Positions 1-9,403 of a stretch of 60,853 nt of DNA are shown piece by piece. A model generated the notes under the pieces. The model was not told where the DNA came from, made no database searches, and saw only the letters and a list, made by a program, of their open reading frames with translations. Each line of letters begins with the position of its first letter. Within the stretch, counting starts at the first letter, position 1. The translations under genes and the position numbers were made by a program. This DNA is from Alteromonas sp. ALT199 (lineage in GTDB: Bacteria > Pseudomonadota > Gammaproteobacteria > Enterobacterales > Alteromonadaceae). The stretch covers positions 1 through 60,853 of the forward strand of contig NZ_JAHHDX010000042.1 of assembly GCF_018619335.1 (NCBI RefSeq). Direction: 5' to 3'.

Positions 1-252
1 AGGGTTGCTGTTTTGCTTTTCCCCCGAAGCGGATGCGCATTTTAGGGAAATGAGCGCTCACGTCAACACTTATTTCGAAAAAAACCTTATTTTTCGATCG
101 TTTGCACAAACAACACACAAAACGTTCATTAAAACCACGAATTCACCTCACTTTTAACCATCTATAAGGTTAGTTAAGTGGTATCCGCTGTGTTGTACTA
201 TAAATTAAATAACTCGTAGCTATCAAAAAAACGCCCTTATCAGGAGCACTCT

Positions 253-1401
253 ATGAAGGTTTCGGAATTTAAGACCGCAGGAAAACTCATTACTGGACTA
301 GGTGCTATTAAAGCCCTTACTGATGAAATGAAGCGTTTAGGCATAAATAACTGTGCTGTGATAACTGATAAAGGCGTATCTTCTTCGGGGCTTCTCGACC
401 AAATACTCACGCTTATTCCTTCTAAACCTTTACTTATTGTTGATGACATACCTCCTGAGCCTGAAGTAGATGTTATAGAAAGAAAGTTGTGCTTGCTTCG
501 GGAAAAACAGATAGACGGAATAATCGCGCTGGGCGGAGGTAGTGCTATTGATAGCGCTAAAGTACTTGCCTCTACATATGACTATACCGGCCCCCTTGTA
601 GATCTCTTCGGTGAAAATACACTTACACAAAGAAATCTCCCTCTTATTGTTATCCCCACTACCGCAGGTACAGGTTCCGAAGTTACCAACATTGCTATTT
701 TGTCTGATCCTAAAGCACAAATGAAGAAAGGCATTGTTAGTCACTGCTTATTACCCGATGTAGCAATTGTTGCACCTGAGATGACAAAAACGTGCCCTCC
801 CTCAATTACAGCAGCGAGCGGTATAGATGCATTTGTTCACGCGCTTGAAGCCTATATAAGTGTTAATGCCAGCCCCATTACCGACGCGCTTGCAGAGAAG
901 GCGCTTAAGCTTATATTTAATTCATTATTACACGCTTATAATAATGGAGAGAACTTATCAGCTCGTGAAGATATGGCCACCGGCAGTTTAATGGCAGGTC
1001 TTGCATTTGGAAATGCCGGCGTGGGCGCAGTACATGCACTGGCTTATCCCTTAGGAGGGCGCTTTCATTTATCACACGGCATGAGTAACGCGGTAATGCT
1101 TCCTCACGTTTTGAAAGTTAATGCGCCTTTCTGCCAAGACAAACTTTATTGCGTAGCTAAGCTACTGAAGGTATGTGAGCGCCACCATTCAAAGGAAGAA
1201 GCAGTTAAACTGCTATTAGGTGCTATAGAAAAGCTGTGTAGGGATGTAGACATACCCGCTTCACTCACCCATTTTAATATTTCGCCAACTTGTGTAGGGG
1301 AACTAGCAGAAGAAGCGAGTAAAGTAACTCGCCTCCTTCGCAATAATCCCAAGCAATTAAGTATTAAAGAGATTGAAGATATATACCGACTCGCGTTTTA
1401 A
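253..1401 (+). CDS. Iron-containing alcohol dehydrogenase
   Basis: A 382-residue protein of the Fe-dependent (type III) alcohol dehydrogenase family, the usual length for that family. Visible are the nucleotide-binding GGGS motif (IIALGGGSAIDSAK, about residues 95-108), the TTAGTGSE segment near 135, and the metal-binding His/Asp set (AFVHALEAY, GAVHALAYPLG, LSHGMSNAVMLPHV). It should catalyse NAD(P)H-dependent interconversion of an alcohol and an aldehyde or ketone in the cytoplasm; the substrate cannot be read from sequence. The ATG is preceded by AGGAGC at a 6-base spacing. The gene converges on the DUF1080 gene, and the two stop codons overlap. It points away from the sugar operon, so its place in that pathway is an inference from position only. 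Confidence 0.9.
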   Translation: MKVSEFKTAGKLITGLGAIKALTDEMKRLGINNCAVITDKGVSSSGLLDQILTLIPSKPLLIVDDIPPEPEVDVIERKLCLLREKQIDGIIALGGGSAIDSAKVLASTYDYTGPLVDLFGENTLTQRNLPLIVIPTTAGTGSEVTNIAILSDPKAQMKKGIVSHCLLPDVAIVAPEMTKTCPPSITAASGIDAFVHALEAYISVNASPITDALAEKALKLIFNSLLHAYNNGENLSAREDMATGSLMAGLAFGNAGVGAVHALAYPLGGRFHLSHGMSNAVMLPHVLKVNAPFCQDKLYCVAKLLKVCERHHSKEEAVKLLLGAIEKLCRDVDIPASLTHFNISPTCVGELAEEASKVTRLLRNNPKQLSIKEIEDIYRLAF

Positions 1402-2165
1402 AGCGGTCTTACCCACATATTTTTAAAGCTCACTAAGTTACCGTGATCTTGTAATTGAAGCGGCGCGCATCCGTGAGCTTTATATTCTGGTGCACCTATC
1501 CATTCTGTGGTTCCTTGGATCTCGGTATGGTTTTGAACTACTACGCCATTGTGCATAACAGTAACATAGCCCTTGGTTGCTAACTCTTCACCTTTAAAGG
1601 TAGGGGCTTTATAGATAATGTCATAGGTTTGCCACTCGCCAGGGGCCTTCATAGCATTAACTAAAGGGATTGTTTGCTTATATACACTTGCCGCCTGACC
1701 ATTGGGATAGGTCTTATTCTGATATGAGTCTAATACTTGAATTTCGTACCTTTGCTGAAGGAAGATACCACTGTTATTGCGCTGCTGTCCTTCCATACCC
1801 GCCTCTGGTTGCGGTACTTTCCACTCTACGTGCAGCTGTACGTCACAAAATGCTTCGTTCGTTTTAATATCACCCGTGCCCGGTTTTACGGTAAGTACAC
1901 CATCTTGAAGCGTCCACTTAGCCTCACCTTCTTTTACCGAACTCCAATTTGATAAGTCATTGCCAATTAAAGAGATGGCATCAGAGGGCACGCCAATCTC
2001 ACTAAAAAAAATAACTTCCGGAACCGGCTCCCAAACTTCTGTTTTGGCTGCCTGCTGTTCACGAGATAGACGTGACTCGCTTTTCTCTGAATTTGCTTCT
2101 GTTGCAGCGCACGCGGTAAGTGGCATGAGTAGCGCCACTGTAGAGGCGAGAAGAGTCTTATTCAT
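1398..2165 (-). CDS. DUF1080 lipoprotein (3-keto-disaccharide hydrolase family)
   Basis: A 255-residue secreted protein. The start chosen is the internal ATG giving MNKTLLAS, preceded by AAAAGG; an upstream in-frame ATG would add 11 residues before an otherwise normal signal peptide. The signal ends in the lipobox LTAC, so it is probably a lipoprotein. The rest is the DUF1080 (PF06439) concanavalin-like fold, with the typical EWKVP, NSGIFLQ and YEIQVLDS strands. Family members include 3-keto-disaccharide hydrolases, which cut glycosides after the sugar has been oxidised at C3. It is the last gene of the minus-strand cluster with the GMC dehydrogenase, the enzyme type that makes such 3-keto sugars. 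Function is inferred from family and context. Confidence 0.85.
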   Translation of the reverse strand: MNKTLLASTVALLMPLTACAATEANSEKSESRLSREQQAAKTEVWEPVPEVIFFSEIGVPSDAISLIGNDLSNWSSVKEGEAKWTLQDGVLTVKPGTGDIKTNEAFCDVQLHVEWKVPQPEAGMEGQQRNNSGIFLQQRYEIQVLDSYQNKTYPNGQAASVYKQTIPLVNAMKAPGEWQTYDIIYKAPTFKGEELATKGYVTVMHNGVVVQNHTEIQGTTEWIGAPEYKAHGCAPLQLQDHGNLVSFKNMWVRPL

Positions 2166-2269
2166 TGTGTAAGTACCTTTTATAATCTGTTTCATCACTA
2201 TGTAGCGATTGGCTTTCTTGTTTTTGCTTTATTCACTAAGCTTTTGTATCAGGCTTATGTATACCAGGC

Positions 2270-2887
2270 TTACGTGGCCCAAGCTTTGTCGCCCTTCTTG
2301 TAAGGAAATGCACCATCGTAACGCCCAGGAATAGCGACATATCTAAGTACTTTGGTTGCGCCAACTTGAGATGTGAAAAAGCAATAAAGTGTCAGCTGCT
2401 TTAATAAGGTGAAGTAGTGAGGCGTTGGCTCATCGGTACCAGGTTCCCATTGACTTGGCTTTCCTGTTTCAACGCCTTGATAAACGCCGTTAGCAAGGTT
2501 TGCCGCTTTTGCTTCCACATCCAAATCGTTGAAGAAGGTTTCGCGCTCTTGCTTGGTAAGCTGGATAAATGACTTATTGAAGCGACTTTCACTTAATGAA
2601 GATATTTTCTTTATGCCATCGACAAACGTCTTTTGAAGTAAGGGTGTGTAGCAATCTGTTACCAGCACAGCCATTGTTGCACCAACGTTTGCAGCTTTTG
2701 CTCCAGGCGTATCTGTTTGGGGGATGATCACCTCCCCCATCTCATTGAGTAGAGCCACGTCTTTTTCATTAAATAATGTGTCGCTTAGCGGTACCGAAGG
2801 AATATCTTTGTATGCAAACGCATTCCCCGCAAATAACGCCGTACCCGTGGCTGTCGCGATAAGTTTAAGTAGTTCTCTGCGTTCCAT
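2270..2887 (-). CDS. Gluconate 2-dehydrogenase subunit 3-like small subunit, Tat signal
   Basis: A 205-residue protein of the gluconate 2-dehydrogenase subunit 3 family. The N-terminus starts with a twin-arginine type motif (ERRELLKLIATATG), a hydrophobic stretch and an AFA cleavage site. In known two- or three-subunit GMC dehydrogenases the small subunit carries the Tat signal and pulls the FAD subunit, which has none, across the membrane. The neighbour fits this: the GMC gene stops within one base of this start and lacks a signal. Residues such as GGEVIIPQTDTPGAK-like elements (EMGEVIIPQTDTPGAK) and FFTSQVGATKVLRYV match the family. Very likely the structural partner of the GMC subunit. Confidence 0.87.
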   Translation of the reverse strand: MERRELLKLIATATGTALFAGNAFAYKDIPSVPLSDTLFNEKDVALLNEMGEVIIPQTDTPGAKAANVGATMAVLVTDCYTPLLQKTFVDGIKKISSLSESRFNKSFIQLTKQERETFFNDLDVEAKAANLANGVYQGVETGKPSQWEPGTDEPTPHYFTLLKQLTLYCFFTSQVGATKVLRYVAIPGRYDGAFPYKKGDKAWAT

Positions 2888-4572
2888 TAAAGGTTTCCTC
2901 GCTTTAACTCTTCCACGGCAAACTCAGCAGCTCTAGCCGTTAGCGCCATATAGGTTAGCGACGGGTTAACACAGCTGCCTGATGTCATTGCTGCACCGTC
3001 TGTAACAAATACGTTAGGTGCGTCCCATACTTGGTTATGCGCATTTAACACGGAGGTTTTTGGATCTCTGCCCATACGCGCCGTACCCATTTCGTGAATA
3101 CCCATGCCAGGAGCATAGTCGGCATCCCATCCTTGAACATTCTTAAGTCCAGCCGCTTCGAACATATCAACGGCGTCCTGCTGCATATCTTTACGCATCT
3201 TGAGTTCGTTTTCTTTGATCTCAACGTCCATGGCAAGTACTGGCAAGCCCCACTTATCGGTGACTTTTTTGTTCAGGTACACTTTGTTTTCATGGTACGG
3301 AAGAATTTCACCGAAAGCTGTCATGCCGATGGTCCAAGGACCCGGCTCGGTAATCGCATCTTTGAGCCCTGCACCTATACCAAGCTCGGCAATGTCTTTG
3401 CGCCAGCCCGAACGGCTTGCGCTTCCTTGGTAGCCGAACCCACGTAGATAGTCACGCTTATCACTACCCCAATTTCTAAACCTTGGCACATAGAAGCCAC
3501 TTGGTCTGCGACCGTAGGTGTATTTGTCGTCAAAACCTTCAACCTCAGCAGAAGCACCTACTCTAAAGTGATGATCCATAACGTTGTGGCCCAGCTCACC
3601 GCTGCTGCTCCCCAATCCACCATCCCACACATCCGTGGCTGAATTCATTAGTACCCAAGCCGAGTTAAGTGCTGACGCATTAACGAAAACGATTTTACTT
3701 TTGAATACATAGGTCTTGTTAGTTTCTGCATCGATAATTTCTACGCCCGTCGCGCGCTTTTTGTCTTTGTCGAACAAGATCTCTTTCACTATCGAGAAAG
3801 GTCGAAGTGTTAAGTTATCTGTTTTAACAGCAGCCGGAAGCGTAGACGCTTGCGTACTAAAGTAGCCACCAAACGGACAACCCAACCAGCACTTATTGCG
3901 GTACTGGCAATGAACACGCCCTTCTTCAGGTTTACTTTGTGTCATGTTTGAAGTGCGGCCATGCACCATGTGGCGCGCGCCTTCATAGGTTTTTTTAACG
4001 CGGGCTGCAACACTTTCCTCTACAATATTCATTGGCATCGGCGGCTGATAAATGCCATCTGGCAACACATCTAAACCATCTCGGTTACCACTGATACCTG
4101 CGAATTTCTCTACATAGTCATACCAGGGTGCCAAGTCTTCGTAGCGAATAGGCCAATCAACCGCTATACCTTCTTTAGCATTGGCTTCAAAATCTTCTTT
4201 ATTCAAACGGTAGCTTTGGCGCCCCCATAACAGTGAGCGCCCGCCTACATGGTAGCCTCTGTACCAGTCAAAGCGCTTATCCTCTGTGTAAGGATTTGCT
4301 TTTTCGTTTGCCCACATACCGTAGGTTTTTTCATTTAAGGGGTAGTCGCGCTTGAGTACGGGATAATCTACTTTCATCGCCTGTGTAGGTAAGTCTCGAT
4401 GTGGATAATCCCAATCCTCTTTATGGGCATTTTTGTAGTCTTTTATATGTTCAATATTTTGACCACGCTCGAGCATAAGCACTTTTAAGCCTTTCTCTGT
4501 AAGCTCTTTAGCTGCCCAACCGCCACTGATACCAGATCCAATGACTATTGCATCGTATTCGTTACTCGCCAT
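2887..4572 (-). CDS. GMC family FAD-dependent oxidoreductase, large subunit
   Basis: A 561-residue flavoprotein. The FAD-binding Rossmann motif GSGISGG is at residues 12-18 with the ERG end of the second strand near 36. A cysteine-containing segment (CQYRNKCWLGCPFGG, about residues 222-236) and the C-terminal HEMGTARMG and NPSLTYMAL blocks are typical of gluconate 2-dehydrogenase and glucoside 3-dehydrogenase large subunits. It overlaps the small-subunit gene by one base, so the two are translated together. Probable role: oxidation of a sugar or cyclitol hydroxyl in the periplasm, with electrons passed to the respiratory chain. Substrate is not determined; glucoside 3-oxidation is the favoured inference because of the DUF1080 neighbour. 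Confidence 0.9.
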   Translation of the reverse strand: MASNEYDAIVIGSGISGGWAAKELTEKGLKVLMLERGQNIEHIKDYKNAHKEDWDYPHRDLPTQAMKVDYPVLKRDYPLNEKTYGMWANEKANPYTEDKRFDWYRGYHVGGRSLLWGRQSYRLNKEDFEANAKEGIAVDWPIRYEDLAPWYDYVEKFAGISGNRDGLDVLPDGIYQPPMPMNIVEESVAARVKKTYEGARHMVHGRTSNMTQSKPEEGRVHCQYRNKCWLGCPFGGYFSTQASTLPAAVKTDNLTLRPFSIVKEILFDKDKKRATGVEIIDAETNKTYVFKSKIVFVNASALNSAWVLMNSATDVWDGGLGSSSGELGHNVMDHHFRVGASAEVEGFDDKYTYGRRPSGFYVPRFRNWGSDKRDYLRGFGYQGSASRSGWRKDIAELGIGAGLKDAITEPGPWTIGMTAFGEILPYHENKVYLNKKVTDKWGLPVLAMDVEIKENELKMRKDMQQDAVDMFEAAGLKNVQGWDADYAPGMGIHEMGTARMGRDPKTSVLNAHNQVWDAPNVFVTDGAAMTSGSCVNPSLTYMALTARAAEFAVEELKRGNL

Positions 4573-4616
4573 AACACGTCCTTAAAACTTCATTCGTCGC
4601 TGTGCCTGTTCGCACG

Positions 4617-5540
4617 TTATACATCGCAGATTTGAATCGCTTGGTGTAGCGACGCGATTCTGCTGGCTTTGCTTTTCGGTGTGGGTATAAACTCTTGTGC
4701 TAGATAGCCTTTGAATCCGGTCTGAACAATGGCTTTAGCAATGGCTTCATAGTTGAGTTCTTGTGAAGCATCTATTTCGTGACGTCCAGGAACGCCGGCC
4801 GTGTGATAATGACCGAAGTACTGATGGTTCTCGCGAATAGTTCGAATGATATCTCCCTCATTAATTTGCATGTGATAGATATCGTAAAGTAGTGAGAAGT
4901 GTTTGGAGCCAAGGCGTTTGCAAAGCTCTATGCCCCACGCTGAGTTGTCGGCCATGTAATCAGGGTGATCGACTTTGCTGTTGAATAGCTCCATGAAGAT
5001 CACTACGTTGCGTTTTTTAGCGTAAGGTAGAATTCGCTGTAATCCTTTGACGGCGTTTTCAAGCCCGTCTTTTGGCGACATGCCTCTGGCATTACCGCTA
5101 AAACAAATAAGGTTGGTGTAACCTGCATTGGCGACTAAATCGATGTGCTTTAAATAGCGCGCTTCTAATTCATCGTGTAATTCGCTGTGAATGAAGCCGT
5201 CTTCAAGGCTTATCTCGGCACCATTACACATAGAAGAGTCGATGCCATATTGCTTTAGCACGGGCCAATCTTCAGGGCCAACTAGGTCAATCGCACTAAA
5301 GCCCAGCTCTTTTACGGTTTGGCACAACTCTTCAATGCTTAAATCACCGTATGTCCATCGACTTACCGAGTGATTCACATTGCCTTTAAGCGGTGTATTC
5401 ATGGCATTACTACCTTTACCTGCTGTGGTTGACTCGGCTGCTGCTAAACCAGAGGCGGTTAGCCCTACTCCAGCTATTCCTACCCCAGTCATTGCCATGC
5501 TTTGAAGTAATTTTCTGCGGGCATTGTTATGCATCGGCAC
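4617..5540 (-). CDS. Secreted TIM-barrel sugar isomerase/epimerase (hydroxypyruvate isomerase-like)
   Basis: A 307-residue protein with a Tat-type signal (NARRKLLQSMAMTGVG, then ASGLAAAES) and an AP-endonuclease-2 TIM barrel. Metal ligands expected for the family are visible: the E of FMELFN, the D/H of LLYDIYHMQ, the H of GHYHTAG and the final E of LAQEF. The start is given as GTG with AGGAG seven bases upstream; an ATG two codons later (5534) is also possible. It overlaps the end of the MFS gene by 14 bases, which indicates an operon. Likely isomerises a keto-sugar or hydroxypyruvate-like compound outside the cytoplasm; the exact substrate is unknown. Confidence 0.83.
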   Translation of the reverse strand: MPMHNNARRKLLQSMAMTGVGIAGVGLTASGLAAAESTTAGKGSNAMNTPLKGNVNHSVSRWTYGDLSIEELCQTVKELGFSAIDLVGPEDWPVLKQYGIDSSMCNGAEISLEDGFIHSELHDELEARYLKHIDLVANAGYTNLICFSGNARGMSPKDGLENAVKGLQRILPYAKKRNVVIFMELFNSKVDHPDYMADNSAWGIELCKRLGSKHFSLLYDIYHMQINEGDIIRTIRENHQYFGHYHTAGVPGRHEIDASQELNYEAIAKAIVQTGFKGYLAQEFIPTPKSKASRIASLHQAIQICDV

Positions 5541-6744
5541 TTACCTTCTCCTTTCTAAATAGAACGGCAAAGAGCACTAACACCACCGCGGCAAACGCTG
5601 CTGGGAATAACCAAACCTGCTGCCAACTATGCGCACCTGTTTCCATCGTGTAGGTATCGGTAATTGCGCCTGCTACGGCAAAACCCACCAACATACCTAC
5701 GCCGTACGTGGCCAAGGTAATTAGCCCTTGCGCGGCACTTTTTACATGTTCTCCCGCCTTTGCATTGGTATAGATTTGCCCTGATACAAAAAAGAAGTCG
5801 TAACAAATACCGTGCAGTGCAATACCGATAATAAGCATGAACAAACTTTCGTCAGCGTTTCCAAATGCGAACAGCGCATAGCGAATTACCCATGCAGCCA
5901 TACCAATCACTAAGGTGGCTTTAATGCCGAAGCGATTTAAAAATACTGGCAGAGCCAACATAAACAGTACTTCAGATACTTGGCCCAATGTCATTTTTCC
6001 CGTGGCGTTTTCAACGCCTATTTCGGTAAGAAAAGGGTTAGCATTCTGGTAGTAAAAGGCCAGCGGAATACAAATGAGTACCGAAGATAAAAAGAACACA
6101 AAGAAGTTCTTATCTTTGAGCAATGCCAACGCATCTAAGCCTAGAATATCCCGTATGGTTACGGCTTTGCCGCTAGATTGAGGAGGCGTGTTAGGTAGCG
6201 TAAAACTGAACACACCTAAAATTAAGGAGGCAATGCTACATAATAAGAAGGTGTTTTTGAGCATACCATCGGCAATAGATTGGGCAGAATCCCATGAGAA
6301 TACATAGCTAATCATAAGACCAGCCACAATCCAGCCGATAGTGCCCCACACACGAACTTTTCCGAACTCTTTCGACGGGTCGACCATTTGCCCAAATGAC
6401 ACCGAGTTGACCAGTGCCAGCGTAGGCATATACGCAATCATGTATGCCAACACATAAGGGTAGAAGCTGGCAAAATCATTCGCTTGGTACATACAATACA
6501 TAAGTACAGCGCCAATGAGGTGTAAGAAACCAAGGATCTTTTCTGCATTAAAGAATCGGTCGGCAACAAGCCCCACAATGAAGGGGGCAATAATAGCGCC
6601 CCAACTCTGGGTTGAGAAAGCCATACCGATTTGCCCGCCATTAGCAGCCAAGGTATTCGACAAATACGTACCTAATGTTACAAACCAGCCTCCCCAAATG
6701 AAGAACTGAAGGAACATCATCAAACTCAGGCGTAGGGTTATCAT
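5527..6744 (-). CDS. MFS permease, nucleoside:H+ symporter-like
   Basis: A 405-residue protein with about twelve hydrophobic segments. The opening RLSLMMFLQFFIWGGWFVTLG and the FFFVSGQIYTNAKAG region are characteristic of the NupG-like nucleoside/H+ symporter group of the major facilitator superfamily. In many marine bacteria members of this group sit in sugar oxidoreductase/isomerase clusters and are annotated as nucleoside permeases, though the cargo is probably a sugar derivative. It lies between two isomerase genes on the same strand, overlaps one of them, and is likely to import the product of the periplasmic steps. Substrate assignment is inference from context. Confidence 0.87.
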   Translation of the reverse strand: MITLRLSLMMFLQFFIWGGWFVTLGTYLSNTLAANGGQIGMAFSTQSWGAIIAPFIVGLVADRFFNAEKILGFLHLIGAVLMYCMYQANDFASFYPYVLAYMIAYMPTLALVNSVSFGQMVDPSKEFGKVRVWGTIGWIVAGLMISYVFSWDSAQSIADGMLKNTFLLCSIASLILGVFSFTLPNTPPQSSGKAVTIRDILGLDALALLKDKNFFVFFLSSVLICIPLAFYYQNANPFLTEIGVENATGKMTLGQVSEVLFMLALPVFLNRFGIKATLVIGMAAWVIRYALFAFGNADESLFMLIIGIALHGICYDFFFVSGQIYTNAKAGEHVKSAAQGLITLATYGVGMLVGFAVAGAITDTYTMETGAHSWQQVWLFPAAFAAVVLVLFAVLFRKEKVSADA

Positions 6745-6770
6745 AGTTATTGCTATCCTGTTGATGGCGC

Positions 6771-7838
6771 TTAGCGCTCAAGCCCTAAAATACGATTATT
6801 CTTCGCTTCACTCACGGCACCACCAGCAAAGTCGTCAAACGCATATTTGCTTGGCTCGATAATGTGTGAAGCGATAAACGGTGCGCCTTCTGCAGCGCCT
6901 TGTGCACTGTCTTTTAAGCAGCATTCCCACTCAAGTACTGCCCAGCCGGTGAAGCCGTACTGGGTAAGCTTGCTAAAAATTCCTTTGAAATCGACCTGCC
7001 CATCGCCAAGAGAGCGAAAACGGCCAGCCCGTTCTTGCCAGTCTTGATAGCCGCCGTACACACCGTTTCTACCGTTCGGATTGAACTCGGCATCTTTGAC
7101 GTGAAACATTTTGATTCGGCTGTGGTAGCGGTCAATAAAGTCAAGGTAGTCAAGCTGCTGTAAAACAAAGTGACTTGGATCGAAAAGAATATTTGCTCGT
7201 GGGTGGTTATCTACAGCTTTTAAAAACTGTTCGAACGAAGCGCCATCATGCAGGTCTTCCCCAGGGTGAATTTCGTAGCATACGTCAACACCCGCATCGT
7301 CGAATGCATCGAGAATGGGCTTCCAACGCTTAGCGAGTTCAGCAAAGCCTTGCTCAACCAAACCAGCTGGACGCTGAGGCCATGGATAAACTAAGTGCCA
7401 CATTAATGCACCTGAAAAGGTAGCGTGAGCTTTCAATCCCAAACGTTTACTAGCAATAGCCGCACATTTCAGCTGGTTGATTGCCCACTCGGTTCGCTCT
7501 TGTGGCTTACCATGCAGATGCTTTGGCGCAAAGTTGTCGAATAATTCGTCGTAAGCGGGGTGAACAGCAACTAACTGACCTTGTAAGTGCGTAGAAAGCT
7601 CAGTTATTTCCACGCCTGCGTCTTTACAGATTTTCGCGATATTGTCGCAGTACTCTTGGCTTTCAGCCGCTTTTTCTAAATCAAAAAGACTAGGGTCGGT
7701 AGGAACTTGTATTCCCTTATAGCCAAGCGACGCTGCCCACTTCGCCATATTTTCAAGCGTATCGAAAGGCGCCTCTTTTCCCATAAACTGAGCAAGGAAG
7801 ATTGCGGGCCCTTTTATAGGTTGTTGGTTAGTAGCCAT
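6771..7838 (-). CDS. Sugar phosphate isomerase/epimerase (TIM barrel)
   Basis: A 355-residue cytoplasmic TIM-barrel protein of the AP-endonuclease-2 (xylose-isomerase-like) family; no signal peptide. Barrel strands with likely metal ligands are seen at VCYEIHPGED, ILFDPSHFVLQ, MFHVKDAEF and AVLEWEC. A long substrate loop (NGVYGGYQDWQERAGRFRSLGDGQ) is typical of the subgroup found next to Gfo/Idh dehydrogenases. The ATG has AAGGTGAG upstream. Located 36 bases after the Gfo/Idh gene in the same operon, it probably works on the same keto-sugar or cyclitol intermediate. This is the second of three isomerase-type genes in the locus. Confidence 0.88.
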   Translation of the reverse strand: MATNQQPIKGPAIFLAQFMGKEAPFDTLENMAKWAASLGYKGIQVPTDPSLFDLEKAAESQEYCDNIAKICKDAGVEITELSTHLQGQLVAVHPAYDELFDNFAPKHLHGKPQERTEWAINQLKCAAIASKRLGLKAHATFSGALMWHLVYPWPQRPAGLVEQGFAELAKRWKPILDAFDDAGVDVCYEIHPGEDLHDGASFEQFLKAVDNHPRANILFDPSHFVLQQLDYLDFIDRYHSRIKMFHVKDAEFNPNGRNGVYGGYQDWQERAGRFRSLGDGQVDFKGIFSKLTQYGFTGWAVLEWECCLKDSAQGAAEGAPFIASHIIEPSKYAFDDFAGGAVSEAKNNRILGLER

Positions 7839-7874
7839 AAGCGCTCACCTTTTTCGTATTAAGTTGTAGTCGCA

Positions 7875-9029
7875 TTACTGCACTCCTTCCTGACTAACCG
7901 ACTCCCATTTAGTGTCACTGTCAGTACTAGCTAGCATGGCGTCGATAAATACCATTCCGCGTAAGCCAGCATTTATTCCGGGAACGCCTTCGGCTTTGCC
8001 TTTTTGATTAGCGCGCACTGCTTTGGCAAAGTCGGTATACAAATTTGCCATGGCTTCTAAGTAACCCTCTGGATGACCAGCTGGAACACGACAACGTGCA
8101 GATGCCTCATCACATAGCCCAACTTGACCTTGGCCCGCTCTAAACACTTGATAAGGTGCATCGATGGGACGATAGGTAACAGAGTTAGGCTCCATTTGAC
8201 GCCACTGTAAACCGCCTTTGTCACCATATACACGGATCTTCAATGCGTTTTCCTCACCGGCACATACCTGTGAAGCAATCAACACACCCGACGCGCCCTT
8301 TCTAGTTTTAATAAGCGCAGCGCCGTCATCATCTAATCGACGCCCTTCAACATGCGTGTTCAACTCGCCACATAGCGAGGTAACACTGTCGTTTAATACA
8401 AACTCAACCAGACCAAAGGCATGAGTACCTATGTCGCCCATTGCGCCTGTTGCCCCAGAAATTGCTGGGTCGGTGCGCCACTGCGCTTGTTTATTGTGCG
8501 TTTCTTCTTCGCCAGACAACCAGCCTTGAGGGTACTCAACATATACTTTTCTAATGTTGCCCAGCATTTTACTTTCAATAAGGTGACGTGCTTGCCATAC
8601 CATTGGATAGCCAAGGTAGGTATGAGCCAAGCCATATAGCGATTCATTTGCGTGAATAACATCTTGCAGCTCTTTTACTTCAGCAAAGCTAACGCCTGCT
8701 GGTTTTTCACAGAACACATGGAAGCCCGCTTTAATAGCGGCAATTGAAATGGGCACATGAAGATGATTAGGTGTGACGATTACCACCACCTGCATGCGCT
8801 CTTGCTCAGGTAAGTTAGCTTCTTCGTCAAGCATTGCCTGCCAACTACTGTATGCGCGAGTTAACGGCACGTTTAACGATGTGGCAGTGCGTGAGTTATT
8901 GTCTTCATTGCGACTAAATGCCCCACACACTAACTGGTAGTTCCCGTCTAACCCTGCGGCATGGCGATGTACGGCACCGATAAATGCGCCTTCCCCGCCG
9001 CCGATCATTCCCATTCGTATTGGTTGCAT
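7875..9029 (-). CDS. Gfo/Idh/MocA family oxidoreductase
   Basis: A 384-residue NAD(P)-dependent dehydrogenase. N-terminal Rossmann fold with GMIGGGEGAFIG (residues 7-18); the conserved EKPAG motif (FCEKPAGVSF) that carries the catalytic lysine near residue 97; and the GDIGTHAFGLVEF segment with the conserved His. It is the first gene of the minus-strand sugar operon and starts downstream of a LacI-type operator. The start has GAGGAAT a few bases upstream. Likely reduces or oxidises a 3-keto sugar or inositol-type intermediate in the cytoplasm. Specific substrate not readable. Confidence 0.9.
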   Translation of the reverse strand: MQPIRMGMIGGGEGAFIGAVHRHAAGLDGNYQLVCGAFSRNEDNNSRTATSLNVPLTRAYSSWQAMLDEEANLPEQERMQVVVIVTPNHLHVPISIAAIKAGFHVFCEKPAGVSFAEVKELQDVIHANESLYGLAHTYLGYPMVWQARHLIESKMLGNIRKVYVEYPQGWLSGEEETHNKQAQWRTDPAISGATGAMGDIGTHAFGLVEFVLNDSVTSLCGELNTHVEGRRLDDDGAALIKTRKGASGVLIASQVCAGEENALKIRVYGDKGGLQWRQMEPNSVTYRPIDAPYQVFRAGQGQVGLCDEASARCRVPAGHPEGYLEAMANLYTDFAKAVRANQKGKAEGVPGINAGLRGMVFIDAMLASTDSDTKWESVSQEGVQ

Positions 9030-9043
9030 CGAAATTCCTCATT

Positions 9044-9055
9044 GTGCAATTGCAC
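9044..9055. promoter_or_regulatory. 12-bp perfect palindrome before the Gfo/Idh start
   Basis: GTGCAATTGCAC is a perfect palindrome about 15 bases upstream of the Gfo/Idh start codon, inside the probable untranslated leader. It could be a second regulator site or chance; no further support is seen. Confidence 0.3.
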
Positions 9056-9080
9056 TATTGGTGTCGCTAATGCGACAAAA

Positions 9081-9094
9081 TGTAACCCGTTACA
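9081..9094. promoter_or_regulatory. Putative LacI-family operator, sugar operon side
   Basis: TGTAACCCGTTACA is a near-perfect inverted repeat (arms TGTAAC and GTTACA) of the form bound by LacI-family repressors. It lies about 52 bases upstream of the Gfo/Idh start, in the divergent promoter region shared with the lacI-type gene. A second copy is at 9286-9299. Confidence 0.65.
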
Positions 9095-9285
9095 TTTTAT
9101 TGGTCAACACAAAAAACAGCATTTTATTAATCTAAAGTTTACATTTTGGGCATGAACTCAGTTTCTAACTTGCTTTAATGGCTATTTAAATAGCTAAGCT
9201 TGAAACGCAAATAGCCTCTAATTTACAATTAATCTACAAATAACCTTTGACGTTCTCGCTAAAGTACGTATTCTTTTACCTGAAA

Positions 9286-9299
9286 TGAAAACGGTTACA
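9286..9299. promoter_or_regulatory. Putative LacI-family operator, regulator side
   Basis: TGAAAACGGTTACA matches the LacI-family pattern with a central CG and shares the GTTACA arm with the site at 9081-9094. It lies about 105 bases upstream of the LacI gene, so autoregulation or looping between the two sites is plausible. Confidence 0.55.
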
Positions 9300-9403
9300 T
9301 TTTAAATTCAAGTAAATTTGAATTCGCAACCATCGTATAACGCCTACCGTTAGCTGGTTGGGTTTACAATGCATACATGAACTAACAAACAATAAAAATA
9401 TCA

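Noticed and set aside
1..252. Partial gene at the left edge
   Set aside because: No reading frame with coding character enters from the left; the stretch is AT-rich and probably holds only the promoter of the alcohol dehydrogenase gene.
430..744. Antisense frame inside the alcohol dehydrogenase gene
   Set aside because: Shadow of a well-conserved gene; no ribosome site and no recognisable motif. The same holds for the other long antisense frames within the che, CheA and GMC genes.
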